From: Sipunculus nudus
Lineage: Eukaryota > Annelida > Sipuncula > Golfingiida > Sipunculidae
Assembly: GCA_026874595.1 (NCBI GenBank)
Contig: CM049306.1
Span: 109,329,142 to 109,393,141 of the forward strand
Direction of reading: 5' to 3'
DNA length: 64,000 bases
Made by a program: the position numbers and the translations under genes
Part shown: in pieces, positions 38,801-51,799 of the stretch
How the letters are laid out: the number at the start of each line of letters is the position of its first letter
Numbering within the stretch: the stretch's first letter is position 1
The notes under the pieces: model-generated
The model's database searches: none
Told to the model about the DNA's origin: nothing
The model's input: only the letters and a program-made list of their open reading frames with translations

Positions 38801-39337
38801 AGCCTTGCAAAGGTTGAGCGTGTAAAATTATTCTCAATAATAATCTCATATTTTATTCACTGATGAAAAATGTAAAAAAAAATGTGATGTACATGCTTCT
38901 GGTTTTGCTGCATATTCTTCAAAAACAATATTTTATACTCTAATATTTCAAAAGTACTGTGTATCAACCAAAATTCCATACTTAAGTAAAATAAATTTTG
39001 TTATACTCTAATATTTCCAAAATACTGGATATCAACTGAAATTCTATATTCAGAATGCTCATAAGAATAAATCAGTCTTCAACTACATGTCTTCAGCTTT
39101 TAAACTGGTATATATTCTTACACTAAAGAAGATTATAAAAGAAATACTAATCCAGCACTAAACATATAGGGATCAATGGATAAGCAAGTGTTATTGCAGT
39201 GGGTCACCTTAAAACATTACATAGTGCCCAGGGTTCAAAATCCTGCAGTTGTCACAGGAAATGTTAGCTTTTTTACAGTGATAGAGCTATATAAATAGTT
39301 ACCTGCTCTGATTCATGTTTTATTAATTATATAGAAA
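35818..39337. other. Mostly unique intron 1 sequence
   Basis: No gene. About 36600-37030 may be an old dispersed repeat (TTGACCTATGACCTCAAAATCAAG-type text, recalled as common in bivalve DNA; uncertain). 38934-39070 is a two-copy 68-bp tandem duplication marked by TATACTCTAATATTTC. Confidence 0.4.
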
Positions 39338-40513
39338 ACTAGAATACGGGTAGTTGACAAGGGACTATGTGCAAATGCCGAAATCAGAGTGGGACGGGTG
39401 AAGTGAGGTACGGATTGAGTGGCATGGGAAATAGAGTGAGGTGTGTTGCAGATTAGCATGGATGTCTGCAGCTGAAATGTGCCACAAAATCCTGAAAGTT
39501 ATCTAAGTTATATACAATTGCAAAATTTTAGGCAGATAAGTCAAACCACTGCTGAGATATGAATAATTTTATCCAACGGCAGACAAACAGATGGATGCCA
39601 TGCAAAAATAGGTGCAAGTGGCGCCACTAGTTTTGCGTATGATTAAGAGCTATGTGAGATCTATCCACATGCAAAATTTCGGGAGGACAAGTCAAACTAG
39701 TTCTGAGATATAAGCCTGGATGTATGCAGCCTGAACGTGAATGCAGGTGGTGCCACCTGCCAAAAAATCAAGAAAGCTATCCAAGATGTATATACATGCA
39801 AAATTTTGGGCAGATAAGTCAAACCACTGTCGAGATATGAGTGATTTTATCCCATGGCAGACAATCAGACAGCCGCTGTGCACAAATGGTTGCAGGTGGC
39901 GCCACCAGTTTTACATATGATAAAGAGCTATATGAGATCTATACACATGCCAAATTTCAGGAGAATATGTCAAACCAGTCCTGAGATATAAGCCTGGATG
40001 ACTGCAGCCTGAACGTGAATGTAGGTAGTGCCATCTGTCATAAAATCAAGAAAACTATCCAAGATGAATACACATGCATGCAAAATTTCACGTGGATAAG
40101 TCCATTCACTGCAGAGATAAGAGTTATTTTTTTTCAAGGCAGATGAACAGATTGATGCTGTGCAAAAATGGTTGCAGGTGGCGCCACCATTTTTTATGTA
40201 TGTTATAAAGCTATCCAATGGCAACATTTGTGCAAAATGTTTAGCCTGATTGGTCAAACGAGTCCGAAGATATGGGGGTTAATGTGTCAAAACAGATGCA
40301 CAGATGGAGGCACTGGAGAGAGGAAAGGTCAGATGTCAATGCAAAATATTTTGGCACCAGTTCATATGTGACCCGATAATCATGTAGAGTTTGAAAAAAT
40401 TTGTCTAGTGGTCTCAGAGTTTCTATTCAGGTAACTAATGCGGCGGCGGTGGCGGCAGAACCCGGTTAAAAACATAGTATCTGCAAAACTTTGTTTTGGT
40501 GGATACAATTAAT
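39338..40513 (+). mobile_element. ~1.18-kb element with ~280-bp tandem units and 3' hairpin (copy 1)
   Basis: It begins ACTAGAATACGGGTAGT. GTGGCGCCAC marks three units at about 39619, 39897 and 40179 (278 and 282 bp apart). A second GTGGTGCCACC motif lies mid-unit. It ends with a CGGCGGCGGTGGCGG tract and the hairpin GTATCTGCAAAAC-TTT-GTTTTGGTGGATAC (40477-40506). A copy of the same organisation and length is at 52419-53594. No transposase. Confidence 0.8.
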
Positions 40514-41139
40514 TATCAATTACATTTCATTTTTCAACATTTTATGCTACCGGTAAGTTAATTCATATAAAAGGCTGACATCAGACATCTTTTTTTTTAC
40601 CTTGACAACAAGAACATCAAGACAAAATGAGAAATAAAATCAATATCCCTGCTAAAACATGGACAAGCATGCCTTGCTAGAAAGAAAACAAATATGTTTT
40701 TCTGGCTTGTTGATAAACACAAAGCAGTGTAAGATAACCCTGATCAGTCCAGAATCCGCACTAGCTGAGGTTGCCATGACGAAGCTTGGTTTTATAACAA
40801 ACCCTCTGTGGGACATAAATACAGAAAACCTTTCATGCTTTTTCATGCCAATATTATTAATCTGCAAGATTCCTCAGCAAACCTTTGTAAAGCAAATTTT
40901 AGTTGTCTTGCTCCATGAATATTTAATACTAGGATAAATAATTTCTAGGAAGATTTAGGACTGTGCATATATAATAAGCAGAAAGTGGAGGTAATTGTCA
41001 AGTCATAATGTTTCCAAAATATTTATCCTTGATATATCTTTCCCAATGACTATATGACTGATGCTAGAAATATCTGTAGCAAACAAAATAAAATTCTTTT
41101 ATATCTGGCACTCGGATATTCACAAGAAACCATTACTAA

Positions 41140-41445
41140 GGCCAAAGAATAAAAAAGGTACGGTTCTCAGGCACCTTTTTTTCAGAAATCAGTGCAGCGG
41201 GCGATATTTTATTTTTGACCTTTTTTGTATGTTTCAATAAAAATGTCATATCTTTGGTGAAAAGCGTAAAAAACAACAGAATTTTATGGCTAAACAGGTA
41301 AAAGCACTACATAACAAAGGAAATCTGATCAAAATTGTATTATTTTATCTTTTGAAAGACGAAAATCAAAATAAAAATGTTTGATGCAGGGTGTTAAAAT
41401 TGAGATGGGTGGTGCCTGAGAACCATAGCTTTAATTTTTTTTGGT
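41140..41445. mobile_element. ~300-bp inverted-repeat element (GGTTCTCAGGCACC ends), copy 1
   Basis: The left end 41140-41175 (GGCCAAAGAATAAAAAAGG then TACGGTTCTCAGGCACC) is inverted at 41411-41445 (GGTGCCTGAGAACCATAGC then AT-rich). The interior matches 60895-61188, including TAAACARGTAAAAGC and AAATCAAAATAAAAAT. This is MITE-like with no protein. A target duplication is not clear. Confidence 0.8.
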
Positions 41446-44400
41446 AAAAGTCATACTTTATCTAGTGTGCCCATTATTCTCTCTGGCAATTCAATGCTGA
41501 AAAGCAACTATTTATAGCAGAAAATTGACCTTTAAACTATATCTTAAATTTTGTGATACATTAATACCTTAACACTACAGATTAATGTTGTGACAGGGAA
41601 AGATCCTGTGTTGCTCTCACAATTTCATGTTGGCATAAACTGTGATGCTCTCTTGTTAGGTGGAGAGAAACTGTGCTTGCATATCTGTAATTACTAAAAG
41701 TACTGTAGAAGTAAAAAAAAAATTAAATTTGGTTGGTATGGGGAACACCCATCATGCAGGCTGTTAGCAAACAAACAGTAAAGCCTGCGTCACATCTCCT
41801 GTGATGTTCTGATTGACTGGTGGTCGAGCTAAATGAGCTGGGCATGTTAAATTTCACATGAGGGGGAACTGTGTCATTGGTGAATCAATCATAAATGGGG
41901 TCCATTTAGTGGCTGTCCACCCCTAAAAGTAGCTAAACAATTCAGGAAAAAACACCTGGGCTGAATGTTTCATGAGGAAGGAAACAGTTTCATTTTATGT
42001 TGACTGAAGGTGTTTATTAGCCATATTACGTCCTACAACTCGGCAAGACAGAAAGTTCCACCCTCATAATTCCAGTATGTCAGATAGATGAAGGGGACAG
42101 ATATTGATCAGCGTGGCATGTACTTGGTTCAGTTAAAGTCAGAATGCTGTATCAGAGGCAGTAAGATCAATACACCAACCCTCTGCTTACTGCATGCACG
42201 CCTCTTTGTTTACAACACCAAATTTCCGCTGCAGTTACGCTGATATTTAAATTGCAGTAGTAATGGATGCTTGGTCGAATCCATGTGGGTAGAAGACCCC
42301 TTGCTGAGAGGATCATCTGTTGATAAAACCCAACTCAATGGCAAACAATCACTTGCACACTATGGGGGATTTGGGCCAGAAATCTCAAAATCAATGGCAA
42401 ATTTGTCCAGTATCGAGGGCTTCAGATACTCCCAGAGGTACAGGTCTGCATGACACTTGAGATAAATCTATTTCAGACATGAATTTCCTAATGTAGCCAG
42501 TTAAAATGTTTTAAGATAAATGCCATCATCTCCATGGAGCCCAGTCTTTGATTGATTTAGGGTAAGTGGTAAGCTCTACAAAGACATCTTGATAACACAA
42601 TTAGGCTATCCAGGTACCAGCAAAACCAGCCAATATTAAGGGCTGTCACTGCTATGCTGGTTATCATTCATCATCTATATGCCAGCCACCATAGTTTAAA
42701 AAGATACATTCTAACTGTTTGTAATATTCATAACAGCATTGTAGAAACAAGTTGCAGAAATACAAGCTGGCACTTAGAATATAACTCTTCATTAAAGTTC
42801 ATTTTTTTAATCTCTCAAGCGTAAACCAGAACATATTAAAAGAAGATTGTTTCAAATATTTAAATTATTCCTGTCAGCTTAATACATTCATCTTACAGTG
42901 ACACGCTGCAGAATGGAAAACATAGAGAACTTGAAAGTAGAAAAAATATTGTGTCAAAGTCCAAGAACTTCAACTTTTATATTCTGATAATCTACCTTTA
43001 ATCTCTGTACAAACATGAAACTTTGACAAAAGTGTATTATCCAGTTTAGTCAAGCTCTACACAATAAGGTTTTACCCTTTAAAATTTCAGTACAAATAGT
43101 CAAAGGATATGAAGCTTAACATGAATAATTACTGCATTCACCAAGGACTCTTTGGTCTAAAACTGTACATTCTAAGGAAACTATATTTGGAGAGTTTGTA
43201 GTGTTACCTGTATATAAATATGATGACAAACAAAGGACCATTTCATTAGAGAATGTTACACTTCTTTAGCAAGCTTATCACTAATAATTATTTAAAATTA
43301 TTACAAACTGTTAATTGTACAGTATTGACCAGACAGCTGGACAGGCTTTTTTTCATGGCACTTCTGTTTCTAGCTGTATTGACTAGACAAATATGTCATG
43401 AGTAACGGCATGTCACAGACAGTAACCAAGTAATGTAGGTAGGTTTTTTTACCATGAACTGTCACAACTCACTCAACTATCAAGGGAATAGGATAATGGA
43501 TCCTTATGCCATGGGTGGCAGCTATACTTTGATTTGTAATGCTTGAAGGTATACTTTTCATAAGTTCATTAATTTCATATTACTTTTAGTTCTGTTTCAT
43601 TAGTAACATAAATCACTGCAGGGCAAAATAAAAAATGTCTGCTGGAAATGCATTTAAAACATGGTTACTTAATGAAACACGGTTTGGAATTATATATGGC
43701 TGAGGCCCATTGGCAGTTACTTACACACAGCTGTCTCTGAGACAGGTTTGATTGTTCAGTCAATGTCACTGCTTGATAGGTCTGAGTTAAAACTAAGCAT
43801 TTTCCTATAATTTAAAGGTATACATTGTATGACATTAGAACTTTGAAAAAAAATCACTAAATACTAGGACATTTTCATAATCATAACACTGTAAGTTTTT
43901 TGTAGCAACATATAGGTTTGTCTATGGCCATTAAGGAGTAAAGTTATCTGCTATCAAAGGATATTTCTTATTCCTCACCTTGGATAACCAGATGGGATGC
44001 CAAATTATCTCTGGGATGCGTCTTGCATGATAAAAACAGTTCTAACTCACTTAAAGGAAATGCCTCCTGGGCCTGCAACTAATGGCTGAACGATGTAATG
44101 CATTAAAGCATAGAACGCTGAATGAGGTCTTCAGTCAAACTTCATGGACCATAATTCAAGTAACGTGAATTATCTGCTGTTTTCTCAATGGGCATAAAAG
44201 TGATAAAGAAACACACATTTATTCAGCTTTTTCTAAAAACAAAGGACTATAGTAAGATAAACCATTATGGTATTTAAGGAATAAGTCTTCCATCTTAAAC
44301 ATAAAATGTAAGACATATTTTATAATGATTTACATTAAAAAGTCCAGCATGTGAAATTTTGTGTCTTTTTTTCCCTAACCAGTTCTTGCATAAAATGTTC

Positions 44401-46490
44401 TTCAGTGTGATATAACTATCTTCAAATGATAAAAAACTATCTAATCCATGACTGAGCACTGTATGACATTCTTTAAAAAGTGGAAACAAATATTTTCAAG
44501 GTAACCTGAGAACATAGTATCTCAGCCTTTTGAATGTCATGATCAAATACCTCTAGAATGACTCAGCAAAGTAATTTAAGAAAGCTGCCATATTTAAATA
44601 AAATTGTAATAAAACTAAGAGTTTTCTGCATACTATGTAGGATATCCTTTGCTACAGTGGAGTTAATGTACTGTCAGACCAAGTTATGCTTGGACTGGTC
44701 TTACTAAGAATTTGTATGATAAAAAAGATCATATATAAAAAACGATCTGACATCTCACACCTGCCAGTTGAAAGTATTAACTGATTTAAACTTAATGGAC
44801 AGGTTCTTAAAAAGTGTAGTCATGAAAGATCAATAAACCATCACTTCAAGAAAACCAGTCATAGAGTGTAGCAAGTAATTTTGTTCCCCTGTGATTTTCT
44901 GCCAGAAATGGTTACATGCAGAAAAGATGGGCAGTAGTGAGGTTGTCTTTTAAAATATTTTGTTGAGGAGGGACTTGGGAAGTTTTAGCCACTGAAATAG
45001 GTTTCTTTCGTGAAAAAGATATTTTTGCCTCATCCTGAATCCAAATCATACTCTAGTTCCAGACTGAGAAGAGTAACATAGAAGAACACTGATATGGACA
45101 GACTGCTGTCATCAGACTGATATTTTAATCTTTAAACTCTGCTGAACTACAGTTTCTTTCATTGCTAGATGTATTCTGATGGCAATTTTACCTACAATGC
45201 TTCTCCCTCCCATGTTAGTGTTATGAACTAGTTACTTTTGTTATTAGTAATTAAACCAAACTTAAAATACACAGAATGACAGAAATCTCTTTTCCTGTGC
45301 TACAAGTGAAACACATACAAAGATCACCTGGTAAAATTAGCAAGTCAGCTTAACTGGTGTCCATCTGCTAACAAATATGAAAAGTTTGTAAGTCCAAGGT
45401 CAATTGTGTTTTAAACATTGTAAAAAAGCAACTGCATATGACAGGATGTTAAAAAGAAAATACTGACTGGATTCTAAGTATATACTAGTTCCTGAGAGAA
45501 TGCTAAATATTCAATATTCCCATGAAAATTAAAATCATAGACAGGAAATTTTTACATCACTGACTCACTTTGAGTGAAATGTGTTATTAAACAACATTTT
45601 AAAATTCCATATGAAAGAAAAAAAGAAAGAAAGAAAAGGCCTTGTGGCCCATGGTACAAATATAAATAAATAAATGCAATTGAACATTGAACATATAACA
45701 TGCTTATACACATATAATACATACATATATACAAAAAAACCTTCAGGAAAAAAATACTTCTGAAATCCTTTTCCTAGCTGTAAGTAACTCAAGATTGTGA
45801 AACAAATCTTTAAAACAACATGTTTTTACACTTATGTCACAATAAAAGTGTGCATGCAAAAGGTCTTATTATCTCTTTCCCTGGCGTAAAATCTAAAGTC
45901 TATGGGTGGTTTAAGGTTATCTGAACATGCAGGAAAAAAGTAACTAGGAATCTGTCCTACAAGCAAACGCTCTGATTATTCACATCTTCTGCCTTGTGTC
46001 TGGGACAAAGTGCAGTCATAAGGCGCAGTTAATGGCTCCAATGTCAGCCAGGAAAGCAGTGCTTTAGGCCTGGGTGTTTGCTGAGCTCTTGTTCCAGACG
46101 AGGATTCTGAGGGCTGGTTATATATGCATTACATTGATCGCTGCATGGTAAACCTATATGTGGACACCATTTACTGTCACATCCTCATACATTGTACTGA
46201 AACAACCCTATGAGTGCATTTCCATTAGGAACTACTGCTGCATCATGTGAAGAAAGATGTATAAAGTTAATATATGAACAAATTAGTATAGGTTTTGCTC
46301 AGGTAAAATTTATTTCAACCAAATTTGATATGATTATTTATACCCTTCCCAAATAAAAATATATGCCATAAAGTGAAGGTACTTTAATAGTTGTTAGACA
46401 TTTATATAATGTCTAGAAATAGACTTTAGTTCTTCATTATTCTGCTGTATCAAAGTTACATGCACTTAAGGATAAATGGCAATTAAATGT
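41446..46490. other. Unique AT-rich intron 1 sequence
   Basis: No gene, RNA gene or notable repeat was recognised across about 5 kb. Short purine tracts (AAAGAAAG near 45618) only. The 60-75-codon frames have no recognisable features. Confidence 0.5.
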
Positions 46491-49060
46491 GGTGTTGAGA
46501 AATGCTGGCCACATGCTGTCTGAGCTGATCCTAGTGTTGAGAAATGCTGGCCACATGCTGTCTGAGCTGATCCTGGTGTTGAGAAATCCTGACCACATGC
46601 TGTCTGAGCAGGTGCTGGTGTTTAGAAATCCTGGCCACATGATGTCTGAGCTGATCCTGGTGTTGAGAAATCCTGGCCACATGGTGTCTGAGCAGGTGCT
46701 GGTGTTAAGAAATCCTGGCCACATACTGTCTGAGCTTTGCCTGGTGTTGAGTAATCATGACCACATGCTGTCTGAGCTGGTCCTGGTGTTTAGAAATCCT
46801 GGCCACATGCTGTCTGAGCTGGTCCTGGTGTTGAGAAATCCCGGCCATATGCTGTCTGAGCTGATCCTGGTGTTGAGAAATCCTGGCCACATGCTGTCTG
46901 AGCAGGCGCTGGTGTTAAGAAATCCTGGCCACATACTGTCTGAGCTTTGCCTGGTGTTGAGAAATCATGGCCACATGCTGTCTGAGCTGGTCCTGGTGTT
47001 GAGAAATCCTGGCCACATGCTGTCTGAGCTGATCCTGGTGTTGAGAAATCCTGGCCACACGCTGTCTGAGCTGGTCCTGGTGTTGAGAAATCCTGGCCAC
47101 ATGCTGTCTGAGCTGGTCCTGGTGTTGAGAAATCCTGGCCATATGCTGTCTGAGCTGATCCTGGTGTTGAGAAATCCTGGCCACATGCTTTCTGAGCAGG
47201 CGCTGGTGTTAAGAAATCCTGGCCACATACTGTCTGAGCTTTGCCTGGTGTTGAGAAATCATGGCCACATGCTGTCTGAGCTGGTCCTGGTGTTGAGAAA
47301 TCCTGGCCACATGCTGTCTGAGCTGATCCTGGTATTGAGAAATCCTGGCCACACGCTGTCTGAGCTGGTCCTGGTGTTGAGAAATCCTGGCCACATGCTG
47401 TCTGAGCTGGTCCTGGTGTTGAGAAATCCTGGCCATATGCTGTCTGAGCTGATCCTGGTGTTGAGAAATCCTGGCCACATGCTGTCTGAGCAGGCGCTGG
47501 TGTTAAGAAATCCTGGCCACATACTGTCCGAGCTTTGCCTGGTGTTAAGAAATCATGACCACATGCTGTCTGAGCTAGTCCTGGTGTTGAGAAATCATGG
47601 CCACATGCTATCTGAGCTGGTCCTGGTGTTGAGAAATCATGGCCACATACTGTCTGAGCTGGTCCTGGTGTTGAGAAATCATGGCCACATGCTGTCTGAG
47701 CTTTGCCAGGTGTTGAAAATCATGACCACATGCTTTCTGATCTTTGCCTGCATGGTGTTGAGAAATCATGGCCTCATGCTGTCTGAGCTTTGCCTGGTGT
47801 TTAGAAATTCTGGCCACATGCTGTCTGAGCTTTGCCTGGTGTTGATAAATCCTTGCCACATGCTGTCTGAGCTGACCCTGGTACTGAGAAATCCTGGCCA
47901 CATGCTGAGTTGGTCCTAGTGGTGAGAAATCCTGGCCACATGCTCTCTGAGCTGGGCCTGCATGGTGTTAAGAAATCCTGGCCAAATACTGTCTAAGCTT
48001 TGCCTGGTACTGAGAAATCCTGGCCACATGCTGAGTTGGTCCTAGTGGTGAGAAATCCTGGCCACATGCTCTCTGAGCTTGGCCTGGTGTTAAGAAATCC
48101 TGGCCATACACTGTCTGAGCTTTGCCTGGTGTTGAGAAATCCTGGCCACATGCTGTCTGAGCTTTGCCTGGTGTTGAGAAATCCTTGCCACATGCTGTCT
48201 TAGCTGACCCTGGTATTGAAAAATCATGGCGACATGCTGTCTGAGTTGGTCCTATTGTAAGAAATCCTGGCCACATGCTGTCTGAGCTTTGCCTGGTGTT
48301 GAGAAATCATGGCCATATGCTGTCTGAGCTTTGCTTGGTGTTAAGAAATTCTGGCCATATGCTGTCTGAGCTAGTCCTGGTGTTGAGAAATCCTGGCCAC
48401 ATGCTGTCTGAGCTAGACCTTGTGTTGAGAAATCATGGCCATATGCTGTCTGAGCTAGTCCTGGTGTTGAGAAATCCTGGCCATATGCTGTCTGAGCTAG
48501 TCCTGGTGTTGAGAAATCCTGGCCACATGCTGTCTGAGCTAGTCCTTGTGTTGAGAAATCATGGCCATATGCTGTCTGAGCTAGTCCTGGTGTTGACAAA
48601 TCCTGGCCACATGCTGTCTGAGCTAGACCTTGTGTTGAGAAATCATGGCCATATGCTGTCTGAGCTAGTCCTGGTGTTGAGAAATCCTGGCCATATGCTG
48701 TCTGAGCTAGTCCTGGTGTTGAGAAATCATGGCCATATGCTGTCTGAGCTAGTCCTGGTGTTGAGAAATCCTGGCCACATGCTGTCTGAGCTAGACCTTG
48801 TGTTGAGAAATCCTGGCCACATGCTGTCTGAGCTAGTCCTGGTGTTGAGAAATCCTGGCCATATGCTGTCTGAGCTAGTCCTGGTGTTGAGAAATCCTGG
48901 CCACATGCTGTCTGAGCTAGACCTTGTGTTGAGAAATCATGGCCATATGCTGTCTGAGCTAGTCCTGGTGTTGAGAAATCCTGGCCATATGCTGTCTGAG
49001 CTAGTCCTGGTGTTGAGAAATCCTGGCCACATGCTGTCTGAGCTTGTCCTGGTGTTGAGG
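46491..49060. repeat. 42-bp minisatellite, about 61 units, with higher-order repeats
   Basis: The unit has the form CTGGTGTTGAGAAATCCTGG then CCACATGCTGTCTGAGCTGGTC. A seven-unit block of 294 bp repeats from about 46901 to 47195 to 47489, keyed by the GAGCAGGCGCTGGTGTTAAG variant. A 126-bp (three-unit) duplication is keyed by GGTACTGAGAAATC at 47881 and 48007. The right part uses AGCTAGTCC/AGCTAGACC variants. The 14-codon unit leaves one plus frame (46489-47919 and 48275-49081) and all three minus frames open. The plus frame starts at GTG rather than ATG, and variants change amino acids freely, so I do not call a protein. Confidence 0.97.
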
Positions 49061-50292
49061 TCCTTGAGGCTGCCTCATTGATCATGCAATGACAAGTGAC
49101 TAAACCTGATTTGATCCTAACCCCATGAGATCAAATCTCATAATGGAAAGAGCATCATATTTGACCAGAAAGGTAGCACTGAACAAGTGTTGGACAGCTT
49201 AAACCTGAATACTCATTACTATATAGAGGAAAAAGGAAATGACTTTTAATGATGGTCATTTTCTAAACAAGTATGACCCATATACTGAGCATAAATGGGA
49301 AGGCATAATGACTGTAGGCCTGAGTAGAATGCATATGACCTGGTGTGTTGTAGATCTGAGTGGAAACTGTATTACATTCATGAAAGGCAAGTTTAATTGA
49401 TCATTAAAGCTCATGAATTAATGTTTAATGCCTCCAAATGTAGGCCAGCCTTTATATGCCAGAACTTGAGTTCTGATTCTGAACTTGTGCACTGGGTCAG
49501 AATAACTTGGATACAGACTGTTGTTTTCAGTACAAGTGCACCCTCATGCTGCTGCCAATTTCATGAATAGTCTGACAGTCAGATTAAAAAGACTCAGCAG
49601 TTAATACCCCACACTCCATTATTTGGTGGGTTATTTCTACTGGTAGCATATTGCACTTTATAATTAAACATTATCCAGTGTTTTGTTAACGGCCTGCATG
49701 AATTCAGTATGGTAAAATGACAGTCGTCATATACATGTTTATCCAATTATTAAATTGTATTCACAAGCATCATCACACTGGGCCAGCTGTGACAACTACA
49801 AAGTGAGTCAGCAATTGTAATGCACCCCATTGTATTAGTCATACACGGATATCAAAAGCCCACTGATTAATTACTGATGCCTCTGTGATGAAATAAAATA
49901 CTTTTCCATATTTACACACACAATGCACAGCCTTTGATGTCTCAATATCATTTTCTTTGGAACAACATTTTACAGTGAAATTAACAGCCCTGATGTTTTA
50001 ATGTATATTTTCTCTGCCATGTTTGGCTCTAAACTAAATTTAGATTGAAAATGATTTTTAGCCCAGGAATGTGCCATGGTTATTTGTTAATTAATTAAAC
50101 AAAAATATACAATCAGATTATATTAATTAATATTAATGCATCTGTTGATAACTATGTTATGATCAAAGTGTTATCAGAATCAAAGCTACCTCTAACACTG
50201 TTTGCAACAAGCAGACCAATCGACTAACAACTGTTATCACTTCAATAAGTCTTGGGTATAAAATACCTGTAGGTGACTATTTTATTCATATC
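49061..50292. other. Unique AT-rich intron 1 sequence
   Basis: No gene or repeat was recognised. Confidence 0.5.
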
Positions 50293-50443
50293 AGGAGATA
50301 TTTTCCCTGGATGTCAAGTTAGAAGATTCCAGGTCCAGCCGTTATGATTTGTGCCTAGTTAACAGACAGGCGGACAGACAGAGGACGACCAACAAAGGGT
50401 GATCCTTATAGCTCAGTTGACTTTCAGTCAGCTGAGCTAAAAA
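50293..50443 (+). mobile_element. Truncated 3' end of the ~340-bp-unit element
   Basis: It starts inside a unit (GGAGATATTTTCCCTGGATG) and runs through CCAGGTCCAGCCGTTATGAT and a GACAGGCGGACAG tract to the hairpin TAGCTCAGTTGAC-TTTCA-GTCAGCTGAGCTA (50409-50439) followed by AAAA. It is 5'-truncated to less than half a unit. Confidence 0.85.
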
Positions 50444-50786
50444 TTAATGTGTCCTAATGCAGCAAAATGGTATAACTGAAAGCATTGTTTGCCGGTATCA
50501 TTTACTTCTGCTGACAGGGGACAATACATCACAGTACAGGTATTTATATAATGGTTCTGGTTCTTTAATTGCTACCTGTTCTGTCCATTTATAGGCCTTA
50601 TTCTCCTCAGCAGTATCATATAAATACCCTGATGGCTGCAAAAAAAAAAAACTCCCCAGCATCCCTGGGAATCTTTATACAAGACCACAGGGACTGTGAT
50701 TAATGAATACTGACAACCAAAAAGCTTTCAGTTAAGGCCAAAATTACACCTGTCCAGACACACAATTAAGTCAGACTGTTCATAAA

Positions 50787-50896
50787 ATGCCAAACCCTAA
50801 AGTACCATTCTGCCTGCAGTAATACCACTATAGTGCCCTGGGTAAATCTAAAAGGTACCTTTTGTTCACTTTGTGCTGAAGGACTGCCTCAGAGTG
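50787..50896 (+). repeat. Dispersed ~110-bp repeat, copy 1
   Basis: Shares AAACCCTAAAG, ATACCACT, CCTGGGTAAATCT, AAAGGTA and CTTTTGTTCACTTTGT then GGACTGCCTCAGA with 51656-51768, in the same orientation about 870 bp away. Function unknown. Confidence 0.75.
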
Positions 50897-51655
50897 GAAT
50901 CTCCAGGTCATGCTCAGACTGACATTATCAAGTGGTTCTCTCAATTTTGTCAAACTCCTCCACATACTTTTGTAATCTTTATTTAACCTATTATGGGGTT
51001 CAATGTTTTTTTCATGACCTTGACAGCACTCATCCTGATAACAGTTTTTACCAACAGGTCAGACCAATACTGCTTGTCAAACACACAGTCAATGTATGTG
51101 TTGTTTGTAATTATAGAAAACAAAAACAAAAATTACATTAATTCAGAAATAAAGTTAATAATTATGAAACACTTTTGTTACATTGTAAAAAATAGGTTCA
51201 CATTTATAAAAACACTTTTGTAACATTGTTAGACATAGGAGAAATTTTATTGTAGGTATAATACAGAGTCAAAAGGATAAATTCAAATGCGATTACTGGA
51301 TATTTTAAATTTAAACACCACTATTTGTGTGTACATAATCTGTGTTTATAGTCTACTAGTCTCTTATATATGTATTATGTGACATCTCCCAGTTACTCCT
51401 GGTGTCTTTCAGATGAGGTACTGATTGCAGCCATCAGACAAATTCATTCATGAAGCTAATAGAGTTTTGAGAGAATAATTTTATCTTCTGGCACTCCTCG
51501 TGACAGACACTAATTACTGTTTCCTGGTTAAGCTGTGAAGAGCCAGTTCATTATCAAAAATATAATTAGTGTCATGTAAAAAATTATAACAACAAAATGT
51601 CAATTTGTGTGGTTGTGTTGTCAGTGAATGGCAAAAAAGAGCAGAGATCATGGAA

Positions 51656-51768
51656 ATGTCAAACCCTAAAGCAAATTCTACCTGTAGTTATACCACTGTA
51701 GCGACCTGGGTAAATCTTAAAGGTATCTTTTGTTCACTTTGTACAAAAGGACTGCCTCAGATGCATCA
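51656..51768 (+). repeat. Dispersed ~110-bp repeat, copy 2
   Basis: Same sequence family and orientation as 50787-50896, with scattered substitutions. The 51605-51883 open frame overlaps it and is not supported as a gene. Confidence 0.75.
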
Positions 51769-51799
51769 CTCCTGTTATGATAGGCCAAAATCCTGTATT

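Noticed and set aside
46489-47919. 476-codon plus-strand open frame in the 42-bp array (and 48275-49081)
   Set aside because: It begins at GTG rather than ATG, consists only of 14-codon repeats, competes with three open minus frames, and variants are mostly amino-acid changing. It is explained by a unit length divisible by three without stops.
48252-49085. 277-codon minus-strand open frame in the 42-bp array
   Set aside because: All three minus frames of the unit lack stops, so long frames are automatic. No domain or splice context.
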